Source: Immundisolibacterales bacterium (GTDB lineage Bacteria > Pseudomonadota > Gammaproteobacteria > HK1). From it: a stretch of 64,000 nt of DNA. The position numbers were made by a program, and so were the translations under genes. The stretch is from assembly GCA_026712715.1 (NCBI GenBank), contig JAPOPW010000007.1, forward strand, positions 62,001 through 126,000, given 5' to 3'. Below, one piece after another: positions 39,320-46,415 of the stretch; positions within the stretch are counted from its first letter, which is position 1; each line of letters begins with the position of its first letter. The notes under the pieces are model-generated. The model had not been told where the DNA came from, made no database searches, and saw only the letters and a program-made list of their open reading frames with translations.

Positions 39320-40360
39320 TCAGGATGCGGCGACGAGGTCGAGGGCCTGCCCGAGCTGGTCGAGGCGCATCGCGAGCGTGTCTCCGATCGGGCTCAGGCG
39401 CAAGGTGGTGACACCCGCCTCGCGGCACCGTCGAATGCGCTCGCGGACCGCATCGGGCGGACCGATGAGGCTGCTCTTCAGGATGAGGTCGTCGGGAACG
39501 GCCGTCGCCGCCTCCGCGCGGCGCCGCTCGATCCAGAGCCGCTGCACCTCGCGCGCTTCGGCGTCCCAGCCGGCACGGCGGAACACGTCGTTGTAGAAGT
39601 TGCGGGTCGCGGACCCCATGCCGCCGAGCTGGAAGGCCATGGCCGGCTTGAGCTTCGCCACCGTCTCGTCCACATCGTCGGTAATCCGGAGCCGCCCTCC
39701 GGCCTGGATGTCGAGGTCGGCGATCGAGCGTCCGGCGCGGGCCGCGCCGCGGCGCAGGGAATCGAGCTGGACGTCCGCCCGCTCCGGAACGAAGGACGTG
39801 CCGAGCCAGCCCGCGGCCCGCTCGCCGGTCAGCTCGAGGCTGCGCGGACCGAGGGTGGCAAAGTAGATCGGAAGGTCCGGGCGGGACGGCCCGTCGAGGG
39901 CGATGGCCTTGCCCTCCCCGCCCGGCAGCGGGAACGTGTGGTGCCTCCCCGAATAGGCGATCCGCTCACCGCGAAGACCCATCTCGACGACGTCGAGGGT
40001 CTCCCGGAGGCGCTCGAGAGGGCGGTCGAAGCGCACTCCGTGCATCCCTTCCACGACCTGCGGACCGCTCACCCCGAGCCCGAGCACGAACCTGCCCCCG
40101 GAGAGGAGATCGAGGCTCCGCGCGGTCATCGCGGTCATGGACGGCGCGCGGGCGGTGATCTGCATGATGCCGGTGCCGAGCCGGATCCGCGACGTGACGG
40201 CGGCGAGGTAGGCGACGGTCGTAACCGCGTCCTGACCCCATGCCTCCGCCGACCACGCGAAGTCCACCCCGAGGCGCTCCGCCTCGCGCACGTACTCGAC
40301 CACCTCCGGCCAGTCTTCACCGGTCGCGCCCGCGCCGCCGAACGAGACCGCGGTCTTCAC
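39320..40360 (-). CDS. Luciferase-like F420-dependent oxidoreductase
   Basis: A 346-residue TIM-barrel protein of the luciferase-like monooxygenase family, in the F420-using branch. Motifs: FAWSAEAWGQDAVTTVAYLA (the F420-loop region), SRIRLGTGIMQITARAPS, SGGRFVLGLGVSGPQVVEG and the YFATLGPRSLELTGE segment. The start is GTG 40360 (VKTAVSFGGAG); longer versions add Arg-rich residues. It lies beside a second paralogue and next to F420-synthesis genes, which supports F420 rather than FMN as cofactor. The substrate is unknown. Confidence 0.85.
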   Translation of the reverse strand: MKTAVSFGGAGATGEDWPEVVEYVREAERLGVDFAWSAEAWGQDAVTTVAYLAAVTSRIRLGTGIMQITARAPSMTAMTARSLDLLSGGRFVLGLGVSGPQVVEGMHGVRFDRPLERLRETLDVVEMGLRGERIAYSGRHHTFPLPGGEGKAIALDGPSRPDLPIYFATLGPRSLELTGERAAGWLGTSFVPERADVQLDSLRRGAARAGRSIADLDIQAGGRLRITDDVDETVAKLKPAMAFQLGGMGSATRNFYNDVFRRAGWDAEAREVQRLWIERRRAEAATAVPDDLILKSSLIGPPDAVRERIRRCREAGVTTLRLSPIGDTLAMRLDQLGQALDLVAAS

Positions 40361-40606
40361 CGAGCCGCCCCGCCGGCGTGCTCGCCGCAACCGCCGCGCC
40401 CGGCCCCTTCGGGCCCGGTGCCTCCGGCGGGTCCACCGCGATCGGTACGCCCGGCGCGTTCGGCCGAGGGCCGGGGACCGGTGCTCCGGCCAGGCCCGTC
40501 GCCGCCGACAGGGGGCCTGCGGGAGCTCATCCTCGAGGGGGTGCGCCGCCTCCGCGGCCTCGAACGCCGCGAGCGGCCCCGCCGTGCCCGCCGTGCCCGC
40601 CCGCCG

Positions 40607-41647
40607 TCAAAGCACCTCTTCCGCGAGCAGGCGGACCGCCTCCACCGTCGTACGGCGGGCGAGGAGCGACCTGACGTGACCCTTCGCCCCCGCCTCCTTC
40701 CAGCGCTTGAGCCGGTCGCGGACCCGGTCCGTCGGTCCGACGAGGGCGACGTCGTCGATGAGCTGGTCCGGGACCGCGGCGGCGGCCTCGGGGCGGCGCC
40801 CGGCGAGGAAATGGTCCTGGATCTCGACCGCGGCCGCCTCGTATCCGAGCCGCTTGGTGTAGTCGTTGTAGAAGTTCTTGGTGCGCGCGCCCATGCCGCC
40901 GATGTAGAGGGCAAGGTGCTCGCGGACCACCCGGCGGGCGCGCTCGAGGTCGTCGTCCAGCACCACTTCGACGAAGGGAGCGATCTCGAACGTGTCGAGG
41001 CTCTTCCCGTTCCCGGCCCGCGCAAAGCCCTCGTCGAGGGCGCTCTCGAAGAGATCGAAGCGCTCCGGGTTCATCCACACCGGGAACACCCCGTCCGCCA
41101 CCTCCGCGCTCGTGCGAAGGCCGTTCTCGGTGAACGCGCCGGTGAAGATGCGAAGCGCGGGATTGCCGTGGAGGATGCTCCGGAGCGGCTTGCCGAGCCC
41201 CGTGGCGCCCTCCCCGCGGAAGGGGATCTGGTAGTGCTCGCCCTCGTGGGTGAGGGGCTCGGTGCGGGCGAGGATCTTCCGGATGATGGAGATGTACTCG
41301 CGGGTGCGGGTAAGGGGGCGGCCGTAGGGAACGCCGTACCAGCCCTCGATGACCTGCGGTCCGCTCGGCCCGATCCCGAGGATGAACCGCCCGCCGGACA
41401 TCGCGTCCAGGGTCATCGCGGTCATCGCGGCGCACGACGGAGTCCGCGCCCCCATCTGGATGATGGCTGTGCCGACGTTGATGCGCGACGTCCGGGCGAG
41501 GATCCACGCGGCCGGGGTCACCGCGTCCGAGCCCCATGCCTCCGAGGTCCAAACCGAGTCGAAGCCGAGGTTCTCCGCTTCGAGAATGACGTCCATCGGC
41601 ACCGACATGTCCGCGGGCGAGTAGCCCGTCACGAGACCCAGCTTCAC
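40607..41647 (-). CDS. Luciferase-like F420-dependent oxidoreductase
   Basis: A 346-residue paralogue of the preceding gene, sharing the order of motifs: VWTSEAWGSDAVTPAAWI, SRINVGTAIIQMGARTP, SGGRFILGIGPSGPQVIEGW, LYIGGMGARTKNFYND. GTG 41647 opens VKLGLVTGYSPADMSV. F420-dependent relatives act on alcohols, sugar phosphates or hydride-accepting double bonds. Both paralogues are on the minus strand, 246 bp apart, so a duplication is likely. That they use the F420 made by the adjacent cofD/E/C/GH genes is inference from proximity. Confidence 0.87.
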   Translation of the reverse strand: MKLGLVTGYSPADMSVPMDVILEAENLGFDSVWTSEAWGSDAVTPAAWILARTSRINVGTAIIQMGARTPSCAAMTAMTLDAMSGGRFILGIGPSGPQVIEGWYGVPYGRPLTRTREYISIIRKILARTEPLTHEGEHYQIPFRGEGATGLGKPLRSILHGNPALRIFTGAFTENGLRTSAEVADGVFPVWMNPERFDLFESALDEGFARAGNGKSLDTFEIAPFVEVVLDDDLERARRVVREHLALYIGGMGARTKNFYNDYTKRLGYEAAAVEIQDHFLAGRRPEAAAAVPDQLIDDVALVGPTDRVRDRLKRWKEAGAKGHVRSLLARRTTVEAVRLLAEEVL

Positions 41648-41869
41648 CGTGCTCCGCTCCCTGTTCGAGGTCGAGAGATCCGGCGCACAGGGTAACCCGC
41701 CCGCCGCCCGCCATGGACGCGGCGGTCGGGAATTGTGGATCCGGGCTCCGTTCCGTCCTGCATGGGACGCGAACCGGTATCGCGCGTTTGTCCAACGATC
41801 AGGCCGCGGTCCGAAAGACGCCCCGGGAAGGAACCGACCCTTTCGAGCCGGACGGACATCCGACCTCCG

Positions 41870-42310
41870 TCACGAGTAGACGGCAACCCGCTCCGTCGAC
41901 CTCTCGAGCGCGGAGAAATCTCGGTCGTACGTCACGAGGCCCAGGCTGGACGTGTGAATGGCGGTCGCGACCTGCACCGCATCGGGGAGCCGCAGTCCGG
42001 TTCGCGCCCGCACACGGGCGGCTCGATAGGCGATCTCGGCGGTCAGATCCGCAACCCGCCAAACCGGGGGCGACGTGAGCGCCTCGCGATACTCTTCGGC
42101 TTTCGACTCTTCCCCCATTCGGAGGGGCCCGGCAAGAACCTCCGCCAAGGTAACCGTCGTGATGACCAACTCGTAGCGACCGGCCTCCGCACGCTCGAAG
42201 ATTGGCAGAAAGCGCGGGGCGAGCACGGGATGGTCTTCGAGTACGTAGATGATGGGAGCGCTGTCGACGACGAACCGTCCCCGAGCCGGAACACTCTCGA
42301 TGTTCTCCAT
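41870..42310 (-). CDS. PIN-domain toxin (VapC-like)
   Basis: A 146-residue PIN ribonuclease-type protein. The acidic residues are D near the start in RFVVDSAPIIYVLED, E in TLAEVLAG, D in GLRLPDAVQVATAI and D in VTYDRDFSAL. That order is standard. Starting at ATG 42310 it shares one base with the antitoxin's TAA stop (TAATG). It would cut RNA when released from its antitoxin. The pair sits between the F420 oxidoreductases and npdG, interrupting the F420 locus. Confidence 0.85.
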   Translation of the reverse strand: MENIESVPARGRFVVDSAPIIYVLEDHPVLAPRFLPIFERAEAGRYELVITTVTLAEVLAGPLRMGEESKAEEYREALTSPPVWRVADLTAEIAYRAARVRARTGLRLPDAVQVATAIHTSSLGLVTYDRDFSALERSTERVAVYS

Positions 42311-42543
42311 TACCACTCGTCTCGCAACCGCTCGACGTACGCCGCGACCTCGCCATAGCAGCCACGTCCCGATCCGCGCAGCCCGGTGAGCTCCGGCGCC
42401 TCCCTTGCGACCTGGGACACCGGAACGATCGCGGCGTACGGCACGCCGTGTCGGGTCACGATCGTCACGGTCCCGTTGCGGTGTGAACGGGCCAGAATCT
42501 CGGGCAGTCTCTTGCGCGCTTCCTCCGCTCCGATCGATTCCAT
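42310..42543 (-). CDS. Phd/YefM-type antitoxin
   Basis: A 77-residue antitoxin. The N-terminal Phd/YefM DNA-binding domain is MESIGAEEARKRLPEILARS then GTVTIVTRHGVPYAAIVP, and the acidic/aromatic C-terminus (GEVAAYVERLRDEW) would wrap the toxin. It precedes the PIN toxin with overlapping stop and start. Two tandem 9-bp repeats 18-35 bases upstream look like its autoregulatory operator. Confidence 0.85.
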   Translation of the reverse strand: MESIGAEEARKRLPEILARSHRNGTVTIVTRHGVPYAAIVPVSQVAREAPELTGLRGSGRGCYGEVAAYVERLRDEW

Positions 42544-42560
42544 GACGGTCTCACATCATT

Positions 42561-42578
42561 GTCTGTACGGTCTGTACA
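42561..42578. promoter_or_regulatory. Tandem 9-bp repeats, candidate antitoxin operator
   Basis: GTCTGTACG and GTCTGTACA are directly adjacent (42561-42569, 42570-42578), upstream of the Phd-type antitoxin start and between it and npdG. Each contains the TGTAC palindromic core. Phd-type antitoxins repress their own promoters through paired short sites, so this is a good candidate. It could also affect npdG on the other strand. Confidence 0.5.
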
Positions 42579-42678
42579 GTCTAGCCGAGAGACCCGAGGG
42601 TTGCCAGAATCGGCGCGGCGGGCGGGACGTGTCGATCCGCTATCATCGCGCCTCGCCGCGCGGGGTGGAGGAACGAGG

Positions 42679-43356
42679 TTGACCAACGAAACGATCGCCG
42701 TCGTCGGCGGTACCGGCAACATCGGCTACGGGCTCGCCCTTCGCTGGGCCGAGAAGGGTCACCGGGTGCTCATCGGTTCGCGTGCGGCGGATCGGGCGGA
42801 GGCGGCCGCGAACGAGCTCCGCGCGCGGCTCGCCGAAGGCCGGGGCGCGGGCGAGCTCGCGGGGCTCGTGAACCCCGAGGCGGCGGCGGCGGCGGACATC
42901 GTGGCGGTGACCGTGCCGTTCGCGGCGCAGCGCCCGACCCTCGAGGGCATCCGCGAGGGCTGCCAGGGAAAGATCGTCATCGACGTGACGGTGCCGCTGG
43001 TCCCGCCCCGGGTGAGCCGGGTCCAGCTCCCACCCGAAGACTCCGCCGCCCTCGTGACCCAGGAGCTGCTCGGGGAAGGGGTACGCGTCGTCTCCGCCTT
43101 CCAGAACGTGAGCGCGGTCCACCTCGCCGAGCTCGGGCACCCCGTGGACTGCGACGTGCTCGTCTGCGGCGACGACCCGCAGGCGCGCGAGGTCGTGGTC
43201 CGGCTCGCCGCAGAGGCCGGACTCCGGGGGATCCAGGCGGGCCGTCTCGCCAACTCGGTCGCCGCGGAGGCGCTCACGTCGATCCTCATCTGGCTCAACC
43301 AGCGCCACAAGGCGACCGGCACCGGCATCCGCATCACGGGGCTCGATGGCCATTGA
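42679..43356 (+). CDS. npdG: F420-dependent NADP oxidoreductase
   Basis: A 225-residue NADPH:F420 oxidoreductase (Fno/NpdG). The Rossmann start is TIAVVGGTGNIGYGLALRWA, followed by VLIGSRAADRAEAAA, with SR typical of NADP(H) binding. Further conserved parts are VAVTVPFAAQRPTL, VIDVTVPLVPPRV and the C-terminal GRLANSVAAEALTSILIWLNQRHK. It moves hydride between NADPH and F420, feeding the F420-dependent enzymes. The start is TTG 42679, with GAGGAACGAGG just before it; that is the first codon giving the conserved N-terminus. It is divergent from the Phd/PIN pair. Confidence 0.9.
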   Translation: MTNETIAVVGGTGNIGYGLALRWAEKGHRVLIGSRAADRAEAAANELRARLAEGRGAGELAGLVNPEAAAAADIVAVTVPFAAQRPTLEGIREGCQGKIVIDVTVPLVPPRVSRVQLPPEDSAALVTQELLGEGVRVVSAFQNVSAVHLAELGHPVDCDVLVCGDDPQAREVVVRLAAEAGLRGIQAGRLANSVAAEALTSILIWLNQRHKATGTGIRITGLDGH

Positions 43357-43467
43357 CGGCCGCGGTCCGGAGCGAACGCCGGACGCCATGCGCACCGGGC
43401 CGGGGTGCAAGACCGCGAGGCAGACGCTGCGTGGCCTTCTTTCACCGTGTGCCGGCACGTTCGCCTC

Positions 43468-43483
43468 GCGGCAGATCTGCCGC
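43468..43483. promoter_or_regulatory. 16-bp perfect palindrome in the npdG-cofE gap
   Basis: GCGGCAGATCTGCCGC reads the same on both strands. It lies 112 bases after the npdG stop and 137 bases before the cofE start, in a 264-bp gap with no convincing gene. It could be an operator for the cofE-cofD unit or, in RNA, a hairpin with no loop room. No regulator is linked to it. Confidence 0.35.
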
Positions 43484-43620
43484 AGCGGCCCGCAGGCGCT
43501 CCGGCGCGGTTCGGGCGGACCCGCAACGACCTTGCCGGATGCCGGTGAAGCCGGGTTTCCCGCCGTGGCTGCCCGCATGGTCCGGGCGGCTCCCTTCGCT
43601 CCCGCGCTCGGGCGCGCGGC

Positions 43621-44409
43621 ATGACCCCGGTGGAGCTGCGGATACGCGGGATTTCCGGCATGCCCCGGGTTCGGGCGGGCGACGATCTCGGCGCGCTCCT
43701 TGCGGACGCGATCGGCCGCTCGGGCGAGGTGTTGCGGGAAGGCGACGTGATGGTGGTCGCCCAGAAGGTCGTGTCGAAGGCGGAGGGGCGGATCGTGCGG
43801 CTCACGGACCTCGTCCCGTCGCCGCGGGCCGTCGAGCTCGCGGCGAAGACCGAAAAGGATCCGCGGGCGGTCGAGGCCATCCTCGGAGAGGCGGTCGAGG
43901 TGCTGCGAGCGGTGCCCGGGGTGCTCATCGTCGAGACCCGGCACGGAATCATCCTCGCGAACGCCGGAGCCGACATGTCGAACATCGAGCACGACGAGGA
44001 GGATGACCACCTGCTCCTGCTCCCCGAAGACCCGGACGCTTCCGCGGACCGTCTTCGCTCCGCGCTGGATGCCGGAGGCGGCGGGGCGAGGATCGGGGTC
44101 ATCGTTGCCGACAGCGTCGGACGGGCGTGGCGCGAGGGAACGGTCGGACTCGCGATCGGGGTGAGCGGCCCCCCCGCCCGCCTCGATCGCCGCGGGGAGC
44201 GCGACTTCTACGGACGCGAGCTCCATGTCACCGAAGTCGCGATCGCCGACTCGATCGCTTCCGCCGCGTCCATCGTCATGGGCGAAGGCGCGGAGGGGCG
44301 GCCGGCGGCGCTGGTCCGCGGGCTCTCGTTCGACGACCGCAGCGGCGCCGAGCGGGCGGGGCGGGCCCGCGACCTCGTGCGACCGCGCGAACGGGACCTC
44401 TTCCGATGA
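43621..44409 (+). CDS. cofE: F420-0:gamma-glutamyl ligase
   Basis: A 262-residue CofE/FbiB-N-type ligase that adds glutamates to F420-0 using GTP. Landmarks are [36 protein letters not shown], the [16 protein letters not shown] motif, [19 protein letters not shown] and [15 protein letters not shown]. It is the single-domain form: the nitroreductase-like domain fused in mycobacterial FbiB is absent. The stop overlaps the cofD start (ATGA at 44406-44409). It follows npdG on the same strand. Confidence 0.93.
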   Translation: MTPVELRIRGISGMPRVRAGDDLGALLADAIGRSGEVLREGDVMVVAQKVVSKAEGRIVRLTDLVPSPRAVELAAKTEKDPRAVEAILGEAVEVLRAVPGVLIVETRHGIILANAGADMSNIEHDEEDDHLLLLPEDPDASADRLRSALDAGGGGARIGVIVADSVGRAWREGTVGLAIGVSGPPARLDRRGERDFYGRELHVTEVAIADSIASAASIVMGEGAEGRPAALVRGLSFDDRSGAERAGRARDLVRPRERDLFR

Positions 44410-45359
44410 TCCTCGCCCTCGCGGGCGGCGTCGGCGGCGCGAAGCTCGCCGCCGGCCTCCAGGCGGCGCTCGGCGCGCCGGACCAGCTCCTCACCGTCGT
44501 CAATACCGGAGACGACTTCGAGCACCTGGGCTTGAGCATCTGCCCCGATCTCGACACCGTCATGTACACCCTCTCCGGGCGCGCCAATCCGGAGACCGGA
44601 TGGGGACTCGCCGGCGAGAGCTGGCATTTCCTCGACGCGCTCGCGGTCCTCGGCGGCGAGAGCTGGTTCCGCCTCGGCGATCGCGATCTCGCGACCCACG
44701 TCGAGCGCACCCATCGCATGCGGGCGGGGGAGAGCCTGAGCGCGGTCACCGCGGACCTCGCCGCCCGCCTCGGCGTGCCGTCGCGCATCGCGCCCATGAG
44801 CGACGACCCGGTCCGCACCGTGGTCGAGACCGGCGAGGGCGCCCTGCCCTTCCAGGAGTACTTCGTTAGGCGGCGGTGTGAACCGGCGGTGCGGGACCTC
44901 CGTTTCGAGGGCGCGCCGGCGGCGCGGATGTCGGCCGCGTTCGAGGCCGCCCTCGCCGATCCGTCCCTCGAGGGGGTGATTGTCTGCCCGTCGAACCCGT
45001 ACCTCAGCGTGGACCCCATCCTCGCCGTGCCCGGAGTCCGTGCGAAGCTCGCCGCCTGCCCGGCTCCGGTGGTGGGGGTCTCGCCCATCGTGGGAGGCCG
45101 GGCGATCAAGGGTCCGGCGGCCAAGATCATGGCGGAGCTGGGGGTCGAGGCATCCGCCCGCACGGTCGCCGCCCGCTACCGCGACCTCCTCGACGGCTTC
45201 GTGCTCGACGAGACGGACCGCGCGCTCGCGCCGCGGATCGAATCGGAGCTCGCGGGGCTTCGGGTCCGGGAGGAGCCGACGGTCATGCGCGGGCCCGACG
45301 ACCGCAGGCGGCTCGCCGCCGGCGTACTCGCGTTCGCGCGAGCCCTCCGTGAGAGCTAG
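44406..45359 (+). CDS. cofD: Fo phospholactate/phosphoenolpyruvyl transferase
   Basis: A 317-residue CofD/FbiA enzyme, which moves the phospho-acid from the CofC product onto Fo. It begins [18 protein letters not shown], then [13 protein letters not shown] and [13 protein letters not shown], and has [29 protein letters not shown] and [13 protein letters not shown]. All are CofD signatures, and the length is normal. The gene is coupled to cofE by the ATGA overlap. The last codons GAG AGC TAG sit in the CTAG border of the second MITE-like copy, so the stop codon is shared with the element. No change to the catalytic core is seen. Confidence 0.95.
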   Translation: MILALAGGVGGAKLAAGLQAALGAPDQLLTVVNTGDDFEHLGLSICPDLDTVMYTLSGRANPETGWGLAGESWHFLDALAVLGGESWFRLGDRDLATHVERTHRMRAGESLSAVTADLAARLGVPSRIAPMSDDPVRTVVETGEGALPFQEYFVRRRCEPAVRDLRFEGAPAARMSAAFEAALADPSLEGVIVCPSNPYLSVDPILAVPGVRAKLAACPAPVVGVSPIVGGRAIKGPAAKIMAELGVEASARTVAARYRDLLDGFVLDETDRALAPRIESELAGLRVREEPTVMRGPDDRRRLAAGVLAFARALRES

Positions 45360-45621
45360 CGCGGAAATCTCACCGACTTTCGTCGCATGCTCGAGAGAAT
45401 CTGCGATCTCCTGAAGATTGCTGGCTGCCCGAGAGACTCTCCGAGCCCTTCGGGTCCGGGCGCGGAGATGCCGCGGTGACCGGGCGCACGGACCGAAAGG
45501 AGCCGAGAGCGTGGTCGACACCAGCGCCACGCGCCGTGGAAGCGGCTTGAGGCAGCACGCCTTGTCCCAGCGGGCGAAAAGGCGTCCGCCAGCCAAGAAG
45601 TTGGCGATGTAACCGGGCTAG
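45356..45621. mobile_element. MITE-like element, copy 2 (degenerate)
   Basis: 266 bp between CTAG borders, related to 34160-34481. The left 120 bases line up well (for example TTTCGTCGCAT.CTCGA, then TCTGCGA and the CCGAG..ACTCTCCGA region). The end inverted repeats are decayed, roughly 15 matches in 23. It lacks the middle segment of copy 1 that holds hairpins two and three. It separates cofD from cofC and supplies the cofD stop. No coding capacity was recognised. Confidence 0.7.
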
Positions 45622-45698
45622 GATCGCGTTCCGGACCCGTCACGCCTGCACGCCCGAATCCTCCACCCGAACGAAGAGCCCTGCCTGCCGCCCGCGCC

Positions 45699-46415
45699 GT
45701 GGACCGCTCCACCTGGATTGTCATTCCCGTCCGTTCGCTGACCGACGGGAAGCGCCGGCTCGCTCCGGTACTCGAGCCGGACGCGCGCGCCCGGCTGGTG
45801 CGCCGGCTGTTCGAACGCACCCTTCGCGCCGCGCTCGAGGCCGGCCCGCGCGCCCTCGTCGTGAGCCCCGACCCGGACGCCCTCTCCCTCGCCCGCAACG
45901 CCGGTGCCGCCGCGCTCGAGGAGCCGCGCCCGGTCGGACTCAACCACGCTCTCGAGCTCGCGGCCCGGGAGGCCGCGAAGCGGGGGGCCGAGGCGCTCCT
46001 CGTCGTCTCCGCCGACCTGCCGGACCTCGAAGCGGAGGATCTGCGTGCTATGCTGCCGCCGCCGGACCCGGAGTCGATCTCACCGGCGCCAGATCGGGCA
46101 TGGAACCCTGCCGGCGCGCAGATCGCGGAGCGCGCCGAATCCGCGATGCCGCGGAAGCGTGCAGTGGTGCGGATCGCGCCGGACGAGGCCGGGACCGGGA
46201 CGAATGCGCTGTACGTTCGCCCCCCCTCCCTGCTCGCGTTCGAGTACGGCGAATCGAGCTGCCGACGGCACCACGAACAGGCACGGAGAGCGGGGGCGCG
46301 GGTCGAAACGGTCGATCGGCCGGGACTCCGGTTCGACCTCGACACACCGATCGACCTCGAACGACACGAACGACGACCCTTCGGGAGACCCCATGGGGAA
46401 CGCGAAGATCGATAG
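45699..46415 (+). CDS. cofC: 2-phospholactate/phosphoenolpyruvate guanylyltransferase
   Basis: A 238-residue CofC/FbiD. It has WIVIPVRSLTDGKRRLAPVL, the nucleotidyltransferase start, then VVSPDPDALSLA, VVSADLPDLEAEDL and GTGTNALYVRPP, and the C-terminal GLRFDLDTPIDLE. It activates a phospho-acid with GTP for CofD. Which acid (2-phospholactate, phosphoenolpyruvate or 3-phosphoglycerate) is not decidable from the sequence alone. GTG 45699 is the listed start. Its 3' end overlaps the next gene by 23 bases. A stretch near residues 125-150 (PESISPAPDRAWNPAG) looks like a loop insertion. Confidence 0.92.
   Translation: MDRSTWIVIPVRSLTDGKRRLAPVLEPDARARLVRRLFERTLRAALEAGPRALVVSPDPDALSLARNAGAAALEEPRPVGLNHALELAAREAAKRGAEALLVVSADLPDLEAEDLRAMLPPPDPESISPAPDRAWNPAGAQIAERAESAMPRKRAVVRIAPDEAGTGTNALYVRPPSLLAFEYGESSCRRHHEQARRAGARVETVDRPGLRFDLDTPIDLERHERRPFGRPHGEREDR

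Noticed and set aside
43346..43624. A 92-codon open frame that fits between npdG and cofE with an 11-base and a 4-base overlap.
   Set aside because: The positions are suggestive, but the translation is Arg/Gly/Pro-rich with no family resemblance, no ribosome site and many rare-looking features of chance frames in GC-rich DNA. Treated as non-coding.
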